A stretch of DNA of 46,064 bases from Halanaerobium saccharolyticum. GTDB taxonomy: Bacteria > Bacillota > Halanaerobiia > Halanaerobiales > Halanaerobiaceae. Position numbers and translations under genes: made by a program. The notes under the pieces were generated by a model that did no database searches, was not told where the DNA came from, and worked only from the letters and a program-made list of their open reading frames with translations. This document shows, in pieces, positions 26,300 through 34,436 of this stretch; the first letter of the stretch is position 1, and each line of letters begins with the position of its first letter. The stretch lies in the NCBI RefSeq assembly GCF_004362045.1, contig NZ_SNWX01000025.1, positions 1 to 46,064 on the forward strand, in the 5' to 3' direction.

Positions 26300-27153
26300 T
26301 ATATACTTTCCTCCCAGTTGTATTCTTTGCTAAATATATTTTCTTCTTTAAAATTTAAAACTTCTAAACCTAAAAATTTACGGCCATGCTCTAAAAACCT
26401 TCTTGATATTCTGGAACGATCACTCACTATAAATCTATGCCTGGGATGTTCTAGGGATGATTTTTTAAGCAGATCTATTTCAGTTAAATTATCTCGCACT
26501 TCAACTGCCATTTCGTGAGCAGGATTGATTAAGGTAACCCTGCTCCCCATTATTTCGGACAAGAGAGGACTTAAATAAGGAAAATGAGTACAGCCCAGAA
26601 TCAAAGAATCGACCTCAGCCTCGATTAAAGGTAAAAGATAATTGCGGGCAGTTTTTTCTACCTCTGCTCCATCAAATTTACCCTGCTCTACTAAATCAAC
26701 AAATTTCGGACAGGCTTCAGCATATAGTTCAGCTCTATTATTTAGATTTAAAATTTCATTTTGATAGGCAAAACTATTAACTGTACCCTCTGTCCCAATC
26801 ACTGCTATTTTTTGCCTGGCACTTATATCTACTGCTTTTAAGGCAGCACTTTTGATCATGCCAAAGATAGGTATCTCAAATTTTTTTTGAACATGGTCTA
26901 AAGCTGCAGATGTAGCAGTATTACAGGCAATAACAACTGCTTTAACATTTTTTTTATTAATTAAATACTTTATTATTTTTTCTACATATTCCCTGACTAA
27001 GTTTAAATCTTTTGGTCCATAGGGAAGATGCAGAGTATCACCATAATAAATAATATCTTCTTTCGGCAGCAGTCTAAAAATTTCGCGAGCAACTGTCAGG
27101 CCGCCAACACCTGAATCTAATAATCCTATTGCTCTACTTGAATCTTCCAACAA
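26299..27153 (-). CDS. murI: glutamate racemase
   Basis: A 284-aa cofactor-independent racemase making D-glutamate for peptidoglycan. The N-terminal catalytic Cys lies in [12 protein letters not shown] (~78), the second Cys in [11 protein letters not shown] (~190), and [15 protein letters not shown] (~11) with [11 protein letters not shown] (~37) are the substrate-binding loops. Three TTG codons stand near the start (27159, 27153, 27150). TTG 27153 is chosen because GGAG lies 6 nt upstream, with 27150 also possible. It sits between the cell-wall amidase/GerMN genes and rph, consistent with an envelope operon. Confidence 0.95.
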   Translation of the reverse strand: MLEDSSRAIGLLDSGVGGLTVAREIFRLLPKEDIIYYGDTLHLPYGPKDLNLVREYVEKIIKYLINKKNVKAVVIACNTATSAALDHVQKKFEIPIFGMIKSAALKAVDISARQKIAVIGTEGTVNSFAYQNEILNLNNRAELYAEACPKFVDLVEQGKFDGAEVEKTARNYLLPLIEAEVDSLILGCTHFPYLSPLLSEIMGSRVTLINPAHEMAVEVRDNLTEIDLLKKSSLEHPRHRFIVSDRSRISRRFLEHGRKFLGLEVLNFKEENIFSKEYNWEESI

Positions 27154-27174
27154 AACCAACTCCTATCTCGATCA

Positions 27175-27708
27175 TTAATTACCCTCAGTCAGTTTTTGAT
27201 TGTACATCAAGGGACGGCTTAAGTCAAGATGTCCGACCAGACTTTCCACCTCTTCTCCCTCCAGCAGTATTTTTACCCTCTCAACCTCGGAGAGGGCTGT
27301 GTAAGAATTTACAATAGAATACACTGTCAGCCTTTCGCCAGTACTTCCTCCCCAGTGGTTATCTTTCAGGGCTCGATTAAAATTCAGGGTTAATAGTTGA
27401 TCGTCAAGCTGATAATCAATTAATTGACTGCCTTCAGGAATTGTTTTTGTTAAATTATCACTTTCTGGGCCAGCTTTAAGTTCTTCAAATATTTGAAGAT
27501 ATATATCAATATCTGGATCCAGGGTTCTACTTTCCGCCTGCAGATAACTGGCATTGTCAGCTGCAAAATAAACTTTTATTTTTTTCTCTAATAGATAATT
27601 ATTGTAGCCAAGAAAAATAAGATATAATACTGCTGCAGTCAGCAGTAAAATCCTGAAAATAAGCAGCCCTTTTCTTTTCTGATCAGCACTTAACATTTTT
27701 GCAGACAT
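27175..27708 (-). CDS. GerMN-domain membrane protein
   Basis: A 177-aa protein with one N-terminal membrane anchor (~13-35, GLLIFRILLLTAAVLYLIF). Outside it is a GerMN domain (~70-165): TKTIPEGSQLIDYQLDDQ, TLNFNRAL, GSTGERLTVYSIVNSY, ILLEGEEVESLVGHLDLSRP. GerMN domains occur in the spore protein GerM and in several envelope lipoproteins; their biochemical role is not settled. The start is ATG 27708 with GGGGG upstream, overlapping the region of the amidase stop by a few nt. Coupling to a peptidoglycan amidase suggests a cell-wall function rather than sporulation as such. Confidence 0.85.
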   Translation of the reverse strand: MSAKMLSADQKRKGLLIFRILLLTAAVLYLIFLGYNNYLLEKKIKVYFAADNASYLQAESRTLDPDIDIYLQIFEELKAGPESDNLTKTIPEGSQLIDYQLDDQLLTLNFNRALKDNHWGGSTGERLTVYSIVNSYTALSEVERVKILLEGEEVESLVGHLDLSRPLMYNQKLTEGN

Positions 27709-27709
27709 A

Positions 27710-29965
27710 TTATTTACCCCCGCTTTCTTCCAGGTAATCAAGTATTCCATCCACAATTAAAGCTGCTGCTTTATGCTGAAAATCCTGGCTTTTTAAAAGT
27801 TTTTCCTCAAGAGGATTACTTAAAAAGGCAACTTCAATTAAAGCTGAAGGCATATTAGTATATTTAATTACATAAAAATTACTTTCTTTAATTCCCCGGT
27901 CGAAAATGCCTAAGTTTCTACCTAACTTATCATGTATTTTTTCAGCTAAAAGTCTATTCTGGTTATTACTGCTTTGATTATAATATGTTTCTACTCCTCC
28001 AGTTTGAGAATTGTTAAAAGAATTAGCGTGAATGCTTACAAAAAGATCTGCATTTTTATTATTTGCAAATTTAACTCTCTGCTGTAAAGAAAGAAATTTA
28101 TCAGAGCTTCTTGTCAAAAGCACTTTATGCTTTTTATCAGCAAGTAACCTCGCTATTTCTCTGGCTATAGCCAGATTAGGTATTTTTTCTTCAAATCCAT
28201 TTGCTCCTATTGCACCAGGATCAAATCCTCCGTGACCGGCATCAACAACTATTAAATGACTTTTAATTTTCTGATCCTGTTTCATTTCCTTACTTAAGAA
28301 TTCCTTAGCAAGAGCTATTTTAATTCCCTTCCCACTCTGATAAGATTTCACTTTATGACTGTAGTATTCATTTAGTTCAAAAACCAGTCTTGTAACTTCT
28401 TCTCCTTCCAGCTGATAATTGCTGCTTCTAATATCTTTAATTAATGAGCTTTTTTCAATTGAATTAAAGTTACTTAAATTATTTAATGTGTTTTTGAAAT
28501 CAACAACAATCCGGTGAGGATAATTAAACTTCTTAACCTCGTACTCAGCCTGAGATTCCATTAATATATTTAAATACTGATAATCATGATTATCCTTAGT
28601 TGTTATCTTTGAGAATTTATTTTTTAAATTAACTGTATAATAATAGAGACCATTTTTTTGTTTTTCCACCCAGTTATAGCCAGTTAGTTCTTCTAGATCA
28701 GCAACAATCCTTACTGTCTGCTCATCAAATCTTGCCGTTCTCAGACTTTTAATCTGAGAATTATTAACTTCAATTTTGTCGACTATGCCACTACCCCTAT
28801 TAACATGATAGAGATTCATAACTAATCTGGGTGGTGACTTAAGCAAAAACAGCTCTGGATTTAAAGCAGAAGAAGATGTAAAACTAAAACTTCCAGCTGC
28901 ATATTCCAGGTTACTAATTTCGGAGCGCTGACCTGGTTTAAATGTCAGCAGATTATTTTTTTCCCGCTGGACAGGTTTAAATATATCACCATTGGCCATT
29001 GTGGCCTCAATTCTTAGAATAACCGGATCCAGATCATGCTGAGTTACTTTAATATCCTTAATTAAAGGATGATCTTCAATCTGCTGATCAAAATTACCGA
29101 TTACCACTGAAGGAATATCAATAATCATTTTTCTACTATCAGAAAGATATTTAGTTTTAGCCTCAGGAATTTTACCTGTTGCTTCTACTCTTAAAAGATT
29201 GTTTTCATTAATTGTAATATCTTTTAACTGCGGTAAAAAACTCAGCACAAGCGAATCTTCGTGTTCGTAAACCCCTCCGTCAATTTGAAAAGGAATTGGA
29301 GTTTTACTTTTAATAACCAATCTTAACAAAGCTCGATCGGGAACATTTATCACTTTCAGATAATAATTGTTATTAGAGATATTATCGCTAAATTCCTGAT
29401 CTATTTTCGCCTTATCAATCTCTATTGTTATTTTAGTTCCATCCTCACTATGTAAAACTCTATAAGGTGTAATCTCATCCATTTTTATCATGAGTTGATT
29501 ACCATCTTCCTGCCAGGAAACATTTTTAATTGTTGTTTCTGGCTGAAAAATATATAATTCTTCGTTATCCCTCTGGTACTCAAGCAAATATCCAAATGCC
29601 TCAATAGATTTTGCCAGGGGAATATAAGCCTGATTATCAACAAGCTGCAGACCAGCCTCAGTTCTGATTGCATCATTTTCAATCTGAATATAACGACTGT
29701 TGGCCATAATTTTAATTGTAACACCCTGAGATTCCATTTCCAGTGATTTTAAAGCAGGTCTCCAGGTTAACTCTGCATCCAGAAGTTCTGCCAGGTCCCT
29801 TGCTCTGATAAGAAGCTCACCCTCACGGCTGATAGTTTTAATTTGAGAAGAAATATCCTGACCATTAAAATAAATTGTATTTTGAGCTGCTGCACTATTA
29901 GTTAAAATCAAAGATAATAAAATTATTACTACGATTATAGCTGTAAACTTTTTGAGCACTGACAA
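27710..29965 (-). CDS. N-acetylmuramoyl-L-alanine amidase with AMIN domains
   Basis: A 751-aa exported peptidoglycan hydrolase. A signal peptide spans ~1-27 (VVIILLSLILTNSAAA-Q). Next come a copper-amine-oxidase-N-like cell-wall domain (~30-140), several AMIN-type beta segments (~155-540, e.g. VVDFKNTLNNL), and a C-terminal amidase_3 domain (~560-745). Zinc ligands are visible in VDAGHGGFDPGAIG, GFEEKI and FVSIHANSF; the catalytic Glu lies in ALIEVAFLSN. It cleaves the MurNAc-L-Ala bond. The start is TTG 29965 with GGAGGGG about 7 nt upstream. First gene of the amidase-gerMN-murI-rph-rdgB operon. Confidence 0.92.
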   Translation of the reverse strand: MSVLKKFTAIIVVIILLSLILTNSAAAQNTIYFNGQDISSQIKTISREGELLIRARDLAELLDAELTWRPALKSLEMESQGVTIKIMANSRYIQIENDAIRTEAGLQLVDNQAYIPLAKSIEAFGYLLEYQRDNEELYIFQPETTIKNVSWQEDGNQLMIKMDEITPYRVLHSEDGTKITIEIDKAKIDQEFSDNISNNNYYLKVINVPDRALLRLVIKSKTPIPFQIDGGVYEHEDSLVLSFLPQLKDITINENNLLRVEATGKIPEAKTKYLSDSRKMIIDIPSVVIGNFDQQIEDHPLIKDIKVTQHDLDPVILRIEATMANGDIFKPVQREKNNLLTFKPGQRSEISNLEYAAGSFSFTSSSALNPELFLLKSPPRLVMNLYHVNRGSGIVDKIEVNNSQIKSLRTARFDEQTVRIVADLEELTGYNWVEKQKNGLYYYTVNLKNKFSKITTKDNHDYQYLNILMESQAEYEVKKFNYPHRIVVDFKNTLNNLSNFNSIEKSSLIKDIRSSNYQLEGEEVTRLVFELNEYYSHKVKSYQSGKGIKIALAKEFLSKEMKQDQKIKSHLIVVDAGHGGFDPGAIGANGFEEKIPNLAIAREIARLLADKKHKVLLTRSSDKFLSLQQRVKFANNKNADLFVSIHANSFNNSQTGGVETYYNQSSNNQNRLLAEKIHDKLGRNLGIFDRGIKESNFYVIKYTNMPSALIEVAFLSNPLEEKLLKSQDFQHKAAALIVDGILDYLEESGGK

Positions 29966-29983
29966 GGAAACCCCTCCTTACTT

Positions 29984-31552
29984 CTAAATGTAATTAATAT
30001 CGCTGAACTCCAGTTCTACCTTATTTAAAAGGCTGTCAGCAGAATAACTTTCTGCCGCCAGCGTTTTTTTGTCAATTTTTTCTAGTGGTAAATAGATATT
30101 AAAACAGCTGTAAATACCATAAATGCTGTCTAAAGTTATTTTCCCACCGTGCATTTCCACAATAGATTTAACCAGAGATAATCCTATACCACTACCTTCT
30201 CTTTTTTTGTTGAAATTTTGATCAACCTGTCTAAACTGTTCAAATATAATATCCTGATTCTCTTTTTTGATTCCTATTCCGGTATCTCTGAGAGATATTT
30301 TAACCTGAGCTTCCTCTTTTTCAATTCTTAATAAAATTTCATCTCCTTCTGCTGTAAATTTTACAGCATTTGAGATTAAATTTAAAATTACTCTTTCTAT
30401 ATTAAAAGGATCACAGGCAATAATTTGGGAATCCAGCTCACTTTCAAAACGAAAGTTTCTATTTTTTGCCTCCAGATAATCTCCAGTACTTTTAACTACT
30501 GATTTCACAAGCTCTATAATATCAAAATTACCTCGATGCAGCTGAAAAGTATTAACATCAATTTTAGTTAGATCAATTAAATTATTAACCAGGCGCAAAA
30601 GTCTAAACCCATTATTTCTGATTGAGCTTAAATATTTATCAAATTGATTATTCTGTTGGGCCTCTGAATTCTGAAGTTTATATTCCAGCAGCTGCAGACT
30701 TGAAAAAATTAAGTTTAATGGAGTTTTCAGTTCATGAGAAATATTGGCGAAAAACTGAGTTCTTAGCTCACTATATTTCAATTCTTCTTTCTGATTTTCT
30801 ATTCTTTTTCTGGTCCTTATCTTTTCGCTGATATCCTGAGCAATAGAAATAATCTCCAGTACCTTATCGTTTTTATCTTTTATCAAAGCAGTATTCCACT
30901 CACAGTAAAGTTCGCTGCCGTCTTTTGCTATATTTTTATTAATGTTATAACTTTTTTTCTCTTCAAAAACATTCTCTATTACATCTGTAATTTCAGCATA
31001 GGATTCCTCTGCCACAATAAGATTAAAGTTTTTATTTACAACCTCTTCTTTCTGCCAGCCAAAAATCTCCTCCGCCTTATCATTCCAGTCAATAATATTG
31101 GTTTTCCTGTCTGAAACAACAAAAGCCAGAGGTGCTTTTTTAAAAATACTGCTGTATCTTTTTTTGTTCCTATAAAATCTCTCTTCTTTTTTTATTTCAG
31201 CAGTAATATCCTCTGCCAGACAGAGTAAATAATCAACTTCACCATCCTGATTATGATGAGGTATTGTATCAACCTCAATTATGTGTAATTCTGTATTTAT
31301 TTCAATTTCCATTTTAGCACTTTTGCGTAAACCCTCTTCAAAAATTTTCTGATTAAACTTTTTAACTTTTTCTATTTCATCTTGATCCAGGATAACTGAT
31401 ATTGATTGGCCTTCCAATTCGTAAATTTCACAGGAACAAAAATCAGCCATTTTTTGATTAACAGGACCAAAACGAGTGGGATTAAAAAAAATATAGGCCA
31501 TTTTATTTAGATTATTAAAAAGAAAATCAAAGTGAGGTGAAATTCCCTGCAT
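29984..31552 (-). CDS. cytoplasmic two-PAS sensor histidine kinase
   Basis: A 522-aa kinase without membrane segments. Two PAS-type regions precede the kinase: ~10-120 and ~135-245 (second: PLAFVVSDRKTNIIDWNDKA, GWQKEEVVNKNF). The HisKA box is FFANISHELKTPLNLIFSSL (His ~271). The ATPase part shows NLISNAVKFT (N box), DTGIGI (G1), FEQFRQVD, and GSGIGLSLVKSIVEMHGG. No response regulator is adjacent, so it is an orphan kinase. It could signal to a distant regulator or feed a phosphorelay. GGGGGAG is upstream of ATG. Gap to the amidase gene is 18 nt, so it may head that operon. Confidence 0.92.
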   Translation of the reverse strand: MQGISPHFDFLFNNLNKMAYIFFNPTRFGPVNQKMADFCSCEIYELEGQSISVILDQDEIEKVKKFNQKIFEEGLRKSAKMEIEINTELHIIEVDTIPHHNQDGEVDYLLCLAEDITAEIKKEERFYRNKKRYSSIFKKAPLAFVVSDRKTNIIDWNDKAEEIFGWQKEEVVNKNFNLIVAEESYAEITDVIENVFEEKKSYNINKNIAKDGSELYCEWNTALIKDKNDKVLEIISIAQDISEKIRTRKRIENQKEELKYSELRTQFFANISHELKTPLNLIFSSLQLLEYKLQNSEAQQNNQFDKYLSSIRNNGFRLLRLVNNLIDLTKIDVNTFQLHRGNFDIIELVKSVVKSTGDYLEAKNRNFRFESELDSQIIACDPFNIERVILNLISNAVKFTAEGDEILLRIEKEEAQVKISLRDTGIGIKKENQDIIFEQFRQVDQNFNKKREGSGIGLSLVKSIVEMHGGKITLDSIYGIYSCFNIYLPLEKIDKKTLAAESYSADSLLNKVELEFSDINYI

Positions 31553-31575
31553 CCTATCTCCCCCGATAAGTATCG

Positions 31576-32499
31576 TTAATTATTTAAGTTATTAAAAACT
31601 TGCTGTAAATCAGCCTCTATTTTTTCCAGACCAAGCAGTTTGAATTTAGAGCTAAGCCCTGCCGCCTTTTCGAAAAGCTGCTGATTAATATTTAGCTGCA
31701 GAGTCAAATATCCAGACTGCAGACTATAATTATCATCTGAATCTAAAATCTCTTCTATAAAATCCTGCCTTCTCTGCTCAGACATTTCAGAATCAGCTAA
31801 AAATTTAAGCTCAATGTATTTTTCCTGCAGACTATCTTTAAATACTGCTGGACTATCCACTGCTATTACCTGACCCTGATTAATGAAAGCTATTCGATCA
31901 CAGAGGCGATCTGCCTCTTCCAGATAATGAGTGCACAGAATGACAGTTTTTCCTTCTTTTTTTAAATCCAGAACTTTTTCTCTAATTATTTCAGCGGAAA
32001 TAGGATCAAGACCCCCTGTAGCTTCATCAAGTATTAAAATTTCCGGCTCAGCCAGCAGAGCTCTGCAGATCATCAGTCTCTTTTTCATTCCTTTAGAAAA
32101 TTTCTTAACCTCTTTTCTGGCAGCATCCTGAAGCTGATATTCAGTCAGCAGTTCCTGCACCTTCTCACTGCCTATCTTATTGATTCCAGCAAATAATTTA
32201 AGATTATCCAGTGCATTAAGGCGCAGATATAAATTGCTTTCCTCAAAAACAACTCCTATTTTTGCCTTCAGCCAGGCCGGAAGCTGTTTATCAATTTCTA
32301 CTCCCATAATTTTGATGCTTCCCCGATCAGCATTTAAAAGCCCGGTCAATATTTTAAGGGTGGTTGTTTTACCGGCACCATTAGGACCAAGCAGCCCGAC
32401 TATCTCTCCTTTATTTATCTGAAGATTAATTCCCTGGAGAGCTTTAAAACCAGAAAAAGTTTTTTCTAAATTATTAATCTCAATTATTGGTTCACTCAT
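31576..32499 (-). CDS. ABC-2 type transporter ATP-binding protein (NatA-like)
   Basis: A 307-aa ABC ATPase. Walker A is GLLGPNGAGKTTTLK (~38), the Q-loop follows, the signature is KFSKGMKKRL (~135, a variant LSGGQ), Walker B is EILILDEATGGLDP (~155), and the switch His is in ILCTHYLEEADRL. The C-terminal ~80 aa accessory region is usual for exporters of this class. It energises the ABC-2 permease encoded at 32982. ATG 32499 overlaps the preceding secreted-protein stop (ATGAGTGA), so translation is coupled; a longer frame would begin inside that gene. NatA, a sodium exporter, is the nearest functional model, but drug or lipid export is equally possible. Confidence 0.9.
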   Translation of the reverse strand: MSEPIIEINNLEKTFSGFKALQGINLQINKGEIVGLLGPNGAGKTTTLKILTGLLNADRGSIKIMGVEIDKQLPAWLKAKIGVVFEESNLYLRLNALDNLKLFAGINKIGSEKVQELLTEYQLQDAARKEVKKFSKGMKKRLMICRALLAEPEILILDEATGGLDPISAEIIREKVLDLKKEGKTVILCTHYLEEADRLCDRIAFINQGQVIAVDSPAVFKDSLQEKYIELKFLADSEMSEQRRQDFIEEILDSDDNYSLQSGYLTLQLNINQQLFEKAAGLSSKFKLLGLEKIEADLQQVFNNLNN

Positions 32500-32992
32500 C
32501 CTGATCATCTCTATCGGCAGCCTGATCATCATTTAAGGCACTCTTATAATCCCAGAAGATTTGAAAGTCATCATTAATTTTTCTGAGATAAACATCTTTT
32601 TCGGATCTCTCTTCCCGCTGTCCCAGACGATTAAATTTTAGCAGATAACTTACCTGGAGCTTGTAATAGCGGCCGAAATCTTCTGCATAATCAAATTTGT
32701 CCTTAATTTTTTCAAATTCAATTTCCTCAGCTGTACCTACTTCAATTTCTGTATATTCCAGTTCGTATTTTTCAAAATTATGCTGCTGAAATTTCAGATA
32801 ATCTTCTTCGGCAAGTATTCTTTTTAATTCGGCAGCAAAATTATTATAAACCTCTTCAAAATTCTCTGCTGCATAATTAGCATAAATGTATTCTGTAAAG
32901 TCTTCAGGACTTTTAAAGCTTTCCGCCTGAACAAAAGGAGTGGCTAAAAATATCAACAGAACTACTAAAAAAATAATTTTATTATTCAACAA
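32492..32992 (-). CDS. secreted protein of unknown function in the ABC exporter operon
   Basis: A 166-aa protein with a clear signal peptide (IIFLVVLLIFLATPFVQA-E). The mature part is acidic and rich in Tyr and Phe, with SPEDFTEYIYANYAAENFEE near its start, reminiscent of small NTF2-like or DUF4878-type secreted domains. That resemblance is weak. The end is very acidic (DDQAADRDDQDE). The start is TTG 32992 or TTG 32989, overlapping the permease stop; its own stop overlaps the ATPase start. Tight coupling on both sides suggests it works with the exporter as an accessory or substrate-handling subunit. Confidence 0.75.
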   Translation of the reverse strand: MLNNKIIFLVVLLIFLATPFVQAESFKSPEDFTEYIYANYAAENFEEVYNNFAAELKRILAEEDYLKFQQHNFEKYELEYTEIEVGTAEEIEFEKIKDKFDYAEDFGRYYKLQVSYLLKFNRLGQREERSEKDVYLRKINDDFQIFWDYKSALNDDQAADRDDQDE

Positions 32993-34043
32993 TAGAATCA
33001 GCCTTTCTGATATAGATCAAAATAATAAGATAAAAAATAATGGCAAATAAAAATAAAATCGATAATTCTAAGCTTAAATTACTATTTCCTCCCTGATAAA
33101 CCAGAACTTTGTCCAGAGCCTGATAAAGATAATGGGTTGGGAAAAACAGAGCTAATTTTTGAGTTAATGGAGAAACATCTGCAACCAGAGCTGGAAAAAT
33201 AATTGGAAAATAAATCACAGTCGAAATTGATCTGGAAGAAGATTGAGAGCTGCTTAAAAGACTGATGATTAATCCCAGACCGCTAAAAACAAAGGCAGCC
33301 AGGGAAACAATTATAAAGGCAAGTAATAATCTATTAAGTCCAATTGTAAGAACTCCATTTAAAGCCCCCATTAAAACTGTGGTAATTAAAGTTAAAATCC
33401 AGGCAAATACGGTTTTAGCAGCTATTACCTGATAAATATTTACTCTGCTCACAAGTAAAGCTGACAGAGTTTTATTATCCTTTTCTTCGGATAAAGAAGC
33501 AGAAATTAACATTAAGCCGATCATGGTAATTGTCACAGTTAACCAGACCGGTAAAATAGAACTGCTGGCTTTAAAATCTGCAGCAGGTTTAAAATTAAAT
33601 TGTGGTCCACTATCTAAATTATGATAGCTGGCTAATATCTGGGAAATATTTTCTCTTAAAATAAAAAAATTAACCGAGTTTCTGCTGTCCAGATATATTT
33701 GATAGCGGTCTTCTATCTCTGCTGCTTCCGGATTATAATTAAGCGCAGCGTCAATATTACCTGCAGCTGTATCTGCCCTACCAGCTTCTATATTCGCATA
33801 TTCTTCGATTTCAAAGTTTTGAAAATTATTATTGATAAATGATATAAGTTCCTTGCTTTCCTGTCCACTTACTGCCAGTTCGAAATTACGCACCAGCTGC
33901 TGTGAACTGACCAGAGAAAACATTAATGAAGCAAAAAGCGGCAGCATAATAATCATCAAGGCAGTTCTGTTTTTTAAAGATTCTTTTAAATCTTTTTTAA
34001 CTAATAAAAGTATAATCTTTAGATTTCCTATAATATTAGACAT
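32982..34043 (-). CDS. ABC-2 type permease (NatB-like)
   Basis: A 353-aa membrane subunit. One TM lies near the N terminus (~30-48), followed by a ~120-aa extracytoplasmic domain (FELAVSGQESKEL onward) and five TM segments from ~165 on (LTVTITMIGLMLISASLSEE, then ILTLITTVLMGALNGVLTIG and others). KDLKESLKNRTALMIIMLPL at the start and SEEKDNKTLSALLVS (~190) are the ABC-2/NatB landmarks; E-x2-x-T-L is the cytoplasmic coupling region. GGGGAG is upstream of the ATG. It is the first gene of permease-secreted protein-ATPase. A Na+ extrusion role would suit a halophile, but the substrate is inferred. Confidence 0.88.
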   Translation of the reverse strand: MSNIIGNLKIILLLVKKDLKESLKNRTALMIIMLPLFASLMFSLVSSQQLVRNFELAVSGQESKELISFINNNFQNFEIEEYANIEAGRADTAAGNIDAALNYNPEAAEIEDRYQIYLDSRNSVNFFILRENISQILASYHNLDSGPQFNFKPAADFKASSSILPVWLTVTITMIGLMLISASLSEEKDNKTLSALLVSRVNIYQVIAAKTVFAWILTLITTVLMGALNGVLTIGLNRLLLAFIIVSLAAFVFSGLGLIISLLSSSQSSSRSISTVIYFPIIFPALVADVSPLTQKLALFFPTHYLYQALDKVLVYQGGNSNLSLELSILFLFAIIFYLIILIYIRKADSIVE

Positions 34044-34092
34044 TATTACTCCCCTATTAACTTAAAATTTATTATTCTAATCACCTGTAAAA

Positions 34093-34122
34093 GAAGGGAG
34101 AAATCAGATTGATTCTCCCTTC
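34093..34122 (-). terminator. terminator-like hairpin after the 23-aa microprotein gene
   Basis: On the minus strand GAAGGGAGAA pairs with TTCTCCCTTC over 10 bp, followed by TTTTA. It begins 18 nt after the microprotein stop and ends about 50 nt before the ABC permease start, so it can terminate or attenuate transcription between them. Confidence 0.75.
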
Positions 34123-34140
34123 AATTTTATCTTCTTATTT

Positions 34141-34212
34141 TTATGGAGCCATTCTGTCAAAAAAGTAAACGATAGCCCATACTATAACCACAATTCCTAC
34201 TATTTCTGCCAC
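34141..34212 (-). CDS. 23-aa single-span membrane microprotein
   Basis: A very short gene. GTG 34212 is preceded by AAAGGGGG 8 nt upstream. The product starts MAEIVGIVV, continues with a hydrophobic run containing one Trp and one Tyr, and ends FFDRMAP before TAA at 34143-34141. The uninterrupted hydrophobic stretch (~residues 4-18) with a charged DR near the C terminus fits a single membrane helix. A 10-bp terminator-like hairpin follows at once. No known family was recognised. It lies upstream of the NatAB-like operon on the same strand, so it may be its small accessory subunit or an independent unit. An IS element now sits 87 nt upstream and may have removed its native promoter. Confidence 0.6.
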   Translation of the reverse strand: MAEIVGIVVIVWAIVYFFDRMAP

Positions 34213-34365
34213 AATAAAAACCCCCTTTCACTTTCATAGATAAAGTTATCACCTTAACAGATAAACTTAACAAATATTTTAATAAATCTAGTGTTATATA
34301 CTCAAACTTCGCACTTGTAAAAGTGCTTTTGCACCTTGAAATTTCAATATTATTTAGCAAAAAAA

Positions 34366-34436
34366 TAGCATGAAACCCCCGTTTTTGGTATAATTGAATA
34401 GCAACAAACAAAAAACCATAACGGAGGTTCATGCTA
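34366..34436 (+). promoter_or_regulatory. transposase promoter and RBS-sequestering inverted repeat
   Basis: TGGTATAAT gives an extended -10 at 34389-34394. A left arm (34366-34389, TAGCATGAA...CCGTTTTTGGT) is complementary to a right arm (34415-34436) that contains GGAGG (34423-34427) and reaches the start codon. The transposase's own transcript should begin after the left arm and leave the ribosome binding site free. A read-through transcript from outside includes both arms and would hide it. IS10 and IS50 use this kind of protection. Confidence 0.65.

Noticed and set aside
34294-34299. Longer target duplication (6 bp or more) for the insertion sequence
   Set aside because: Only TATAT matches on both sides; the next bases differ.
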